From Oscillospiraceae bacterium (GTDB lineage Bacteria; Bacillota; Clostridia; Oscillospirales; Acutalibacteraceae), in NCBI GenBank assembly GCA_029098185.1, contig JAQXNV010000022.1, positions 1-64,000 of the forward strand: a stretch of 64,000 bases of DNA. Direction: 5' to 3'. Below, piece after piece: positions 62,007 to 64,000 of this stretch (its first letter is position 1; each line of letters begins with the position of its first letter). The notes under the pieces are model-generated. The model did no database searches, was not told where the DNA came from, and worked only from the letters and a program-made list of their open reading frames with translations. The position numbers and the translations under genes are program-made.

Positions 62007-64000
62007 GTGCTTTTAAAATCGTTGGAGCTACAGGGCTTTAAGACCTTTCCGGACAAAACAAAATTGACCTTTGAAGATGGTATTTCTGCGGTTGTCGGGC
62101 CAAACGGCAGCGGCAAAAGTAACATCAGCGACGCTATGCGCTGGGTGCTGGGAGAGCAGTCGGCCAAAGCGCTTAGGTGCGTCAAAATGGAGGACGTGAT
62201 CTTCAGCGGCACACCCAGCCGAAAAGCCCAGGGATTTGCGGAAGTGACACTGACCATTGACAACACCAGCCGGTATCTGCCCTACGACGGCGATACGGTG
62301 TCCATCACCCGCCGCTATTATCGTTCCGGGGAGAGCGAATATCTCATTAACAAGGCCACGGTGCGATTAAAGGACATCCACGAATTGTTCATGGATACCG
62401 GTCTTGGACGGGACGGCTATTCCATGATCGGGCAGGGCAAGATCGACAGTGTGATCTCAGCTAAATCCGAGGAACGCCGGGAGATCTTTGAAGAAGCCGC
62501 CGGGATCTCCCGCTATCGTTACCGCAAGGAGGAGTCGGAGCGAAAGCTATGTCGGGCAGAAGAAAATCTCCTGCGGCTCCAGGATATCTTGCAGGAGCTG
62601 GAGGGACGTGTGGGTCCGTTAAAAGAGCAGGCCGAAAAGGCAAAAACGTATCTTGCGCTGTACCAGGAAAAACGGCGTCTGGAGATCGGGCTGTGGCTCT
62701 ATACGCTCGATCAGTCCGGCAAGATCTTAACGGAACACGAGGAAAAGCTGTCCATTGCCAGAAGTCAGCATGATGGGGTGATTGCGGAGATCGAGGAGTT
62801 GGACCGCCAGATCGAAACGCTGTTTCAGGAGACGAACCGCTGTCTTGCCCAGGCGGAGCAGGCCAGAAACGGCGCAGCCAAAGGGGAATCGGAGGCTGCC
62901 GCCAAAGAGGGGGAAGCCTCTGTGCTGGAAAACGAGCTGCGCCACAATGAGCAGACCATCGTCCGCTTGACCGAGGAGCGATCCCGTTTTGGCGGAGACG
63001 ATGAACAGACGCGGGAAAAGCTGCGGGAAAAGCAGGGGCAGATCAGCCAGTGCAATACCGCTATTGCGGAGCATCTGCAGCAGTGCCAGCAAGCTGAGGC
63101 GCGATTGGGACAGCTTCGAAAAACGATGGATCTGACCGACAGTCAGGTGGCAGTGGCAAATGAGCAACTGCAGCGCCTTTCTGCAGAAAGCGCCAGAGCA
63201 AAGCTCATAGCGACCCAGGCATCTTCCACAGCGGAGGAGATCGACCTGCGCCTTTCTGCTATTGCGGAGACGTTTGCCCAGCGGGAAGCGCAGAAGGCCG
63301 CATTAGAAGATCAGCAAAAAGAACAGCAGCAATCGGCGCAAAAGGCGGAGCAGGCAGAAGCGTCGGTGCAAGCGTCACTGCGTGAGACGGAAAGCAAGCT
63401 GGCACAACGGCTCCAATCTGTGGAAAAACAAAAAGCGGAGCGGGACCGCATCTATCTCGATCTACAGGAGACGTGCCGCCGGGCAAAAATTTTAGAGGAC
63501 CTGGAACGGAATCTGGAAGGCTTTGCCCACAGCGTCAAAACCGTGATGCGCATGGCGGAAAAAGGCCAGCTTACGGGGATCCACGGGCCGGTGTCCCGCT
63601 TGCTCACGGTACCAAGATCGTATGCTGTAGCCATCGAAACCGCTTTGGGCGGCGCCGCACAGCATATCGTTGTCTCTACGGAGGAGGACGCCAAAGCGGC
63701 TATCCACCTGCTCAAGCGGAAGGACGGTGGGCGAGCGACCTTTCTGCCTCTGTCTACCATTGCGGGAAAACCATTGCGGGAACCCGCTTTGTCCCAGTGC
63801 GATGGCTTTGTCGGCATCGCCGGGGAATTGTGTCAGTGCGATCCCCAGTATAAGGGGGTCCTGCAATCTTTGCTGGGCCGTATCGTCGTAGCAGAAACGC
63901 TGGATCATGCCGTGGCTATTGCCCGGCGCTTTCGTTACAGCTTCCGGGTCGTCACTCTGGATGGGCAGGTCGTCAACGCCGGCGGCTCCATGACGGGCGG
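62007..64000 (+). CDS. smc: Chromosome segregation protein SMC, truncated by the window end
   Basis: The first 664 codons are visible. The N-terminal ATPase head has Walker A GPNGSGKSNISDAMRWVLG (about residues 31-49) and the Q-loop region GRDGYSMIGQGKIDSVI. A long coiled coil rich in Glu/Gln/Ala runs from about 165 to 500, then the hinge starts (TGIHGPVSRLLTV onward, near 525). SMC with ScpA and ScpB compacts and aligns the chromosome. GTG 62007 follows GAGGTGAG only 4-5 bases after the radical SAM stop. ftsY, often next, would lie beyond the window. Confidence 0.97.
   Translation, partial: MLLKSLELQGFKTFPDKTKLTFEDGISAVVGPNGSGKSNISDAMRWVLGEQSAKALRCVKMEDVIFSGTPSRKAQGFAEVTLTIDNTSRYLPYDGDTVSITRRYYRSGESEYLINKATVRLKDIHELFMDTGLGRDGYSMIGQGKIDSVISAKSEERREIFEEAAGISRYRYRKEESERKLCRAEENLLRLQDILQELEGRVGPLKEQAEKAKTYLALYQEKRRLEIGLWLYTLDQSGKILTEHEEKLSIARSQHDGVIAEIEELDRQIETLFQETNRCLAQAEQARNGAAKGESEAAAKEGEASVLENELRHNEQTIVRLTEERSRFGGDDEQTREKLREKQGQISQCNTAIAEHLQQCQQAEARLGQLRKTMDLTDSQVAVANEQLQRLSAESARAKLIATQASSTAEEIDLRLSAIAETFAQREAQKAALEDQQKEQQQSAQKAEQAEASVQASLRETESKLAQRLQSVEKQKAERDRIYLDLQETCRRAKILEDLERNLEGFAHSVKTVMRMAEKGQLTGIHGPVSRLLTVPRSYAVAIETALGGAAQHIVVSTEEDAKAAIHLLKRKDGGRATFLPLSTIAGKPLREPALSQCDGFVGIAGELCQCDPQYKGVLQSLLGRIVVAETLDHAVAIARRFRYSFRVVTLDGQVVNAGGSMTG

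Overview
The window reads as chromosomal core DNA of a low-to-moderate GC, endospore-forming Firmicute of the class Clostridia. The Oscillospirales (Ruminococcaceae-like) group is the best guess, but genus and species cannot be told. Evidence: a dcw cluster with a PASTA-domain transpeptidase, the sporulation genes bofA and spoIIR, AddAB instead of RecBCD, RNase J and RNase R, GdpP, a YlxM-Ffh-S16-KhpA-RimM-TrmD operon, an infC-rpmI-rplT operon with an L20-type leader, and GG-rich ribosome binding sites. Almost every gene is on the + strand. Only iscU, iscS and rnhA are on the - strand. I see no rRNA, tRNA, insertion sequence, prophage or CRISPR array.

Layout. (1) 1-4.7 kb: a truncated gene, a macrodomain protein, then ylxM-ffh-rpsP-khpA-rimM-trmD (protein targeting, ribosome and tRNA maturation). 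(2) 5.0-9.2 kb: HPr, uvrC, rsmD-coaD and a coiled-coil protein. (3) 9.3-23.1 kb: the division/cell-wall (dcw) cluster mraZ-rsmH-ftsL-ftsI-[Mur-ligase-like relic]-mraY-ftsW-murG-[alpha/beta hydrolase]-murA-ftsQ-ftsZ. The four genuine Mur ligases are absent from it. (4) 23.1-25.9 kb: an orphan small protein with a double-glycine leader, convergent with iscS-iscU, then rnhA. (5) 26-36.5 kb: rnjA (RNase J) with a long structured leader, gdpP (c-di-AMP hydrolase), rplI-dnaB, tilS-hpt-ftsH. (6) 36.6-43.9 kb: an atypical type IIA topoisomerase pair, secG, rnr. (7) 43.9-51.9 kb: bofA-like gene, spoIIR, addB-addA. (8) 51.9-53.4 kb: infC (AUC start)-rpmI-rplT. (9) 53.4-64 kb: SpoU methylase, dprA, topA-trmFO, plsX-rnc-radical SAM gene-smc (smc runs off the end).

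Sigma-A-type promoters are unusually easy to read: at least ten have recognisable -35 and TATAAT-like -10 boxes, nearly all 17 bp apart. Most transcription units end in clean hairpin-plus-T-run terminators. Several leaders contain structures that the genes do not explain. The most striking are: a terminator whose 3' arm contains the spoIIR Shine-Dalgarno sequence and whose T-run abuts its start codon; two mutually exclusive hairpins before gdpP; a 41-nt hairpin before RNase J; two tandem inverted repeats before ftsZ; and a composite hairpin before ftsQ.

The strongest candidates for something undescribed are the P-loop-less Mur-ligase-like protein in the murE/murF slot of the dcw cluster (13.8-14.4 kb), the orphan double-glycine-leader protein between ftsZ and iscU (23.2-23.5 kb), and the spoIIR terminator/RBS switch (44.2 kb). 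No complete new multi-gene system is evident; this is mostly a housekeeping region.
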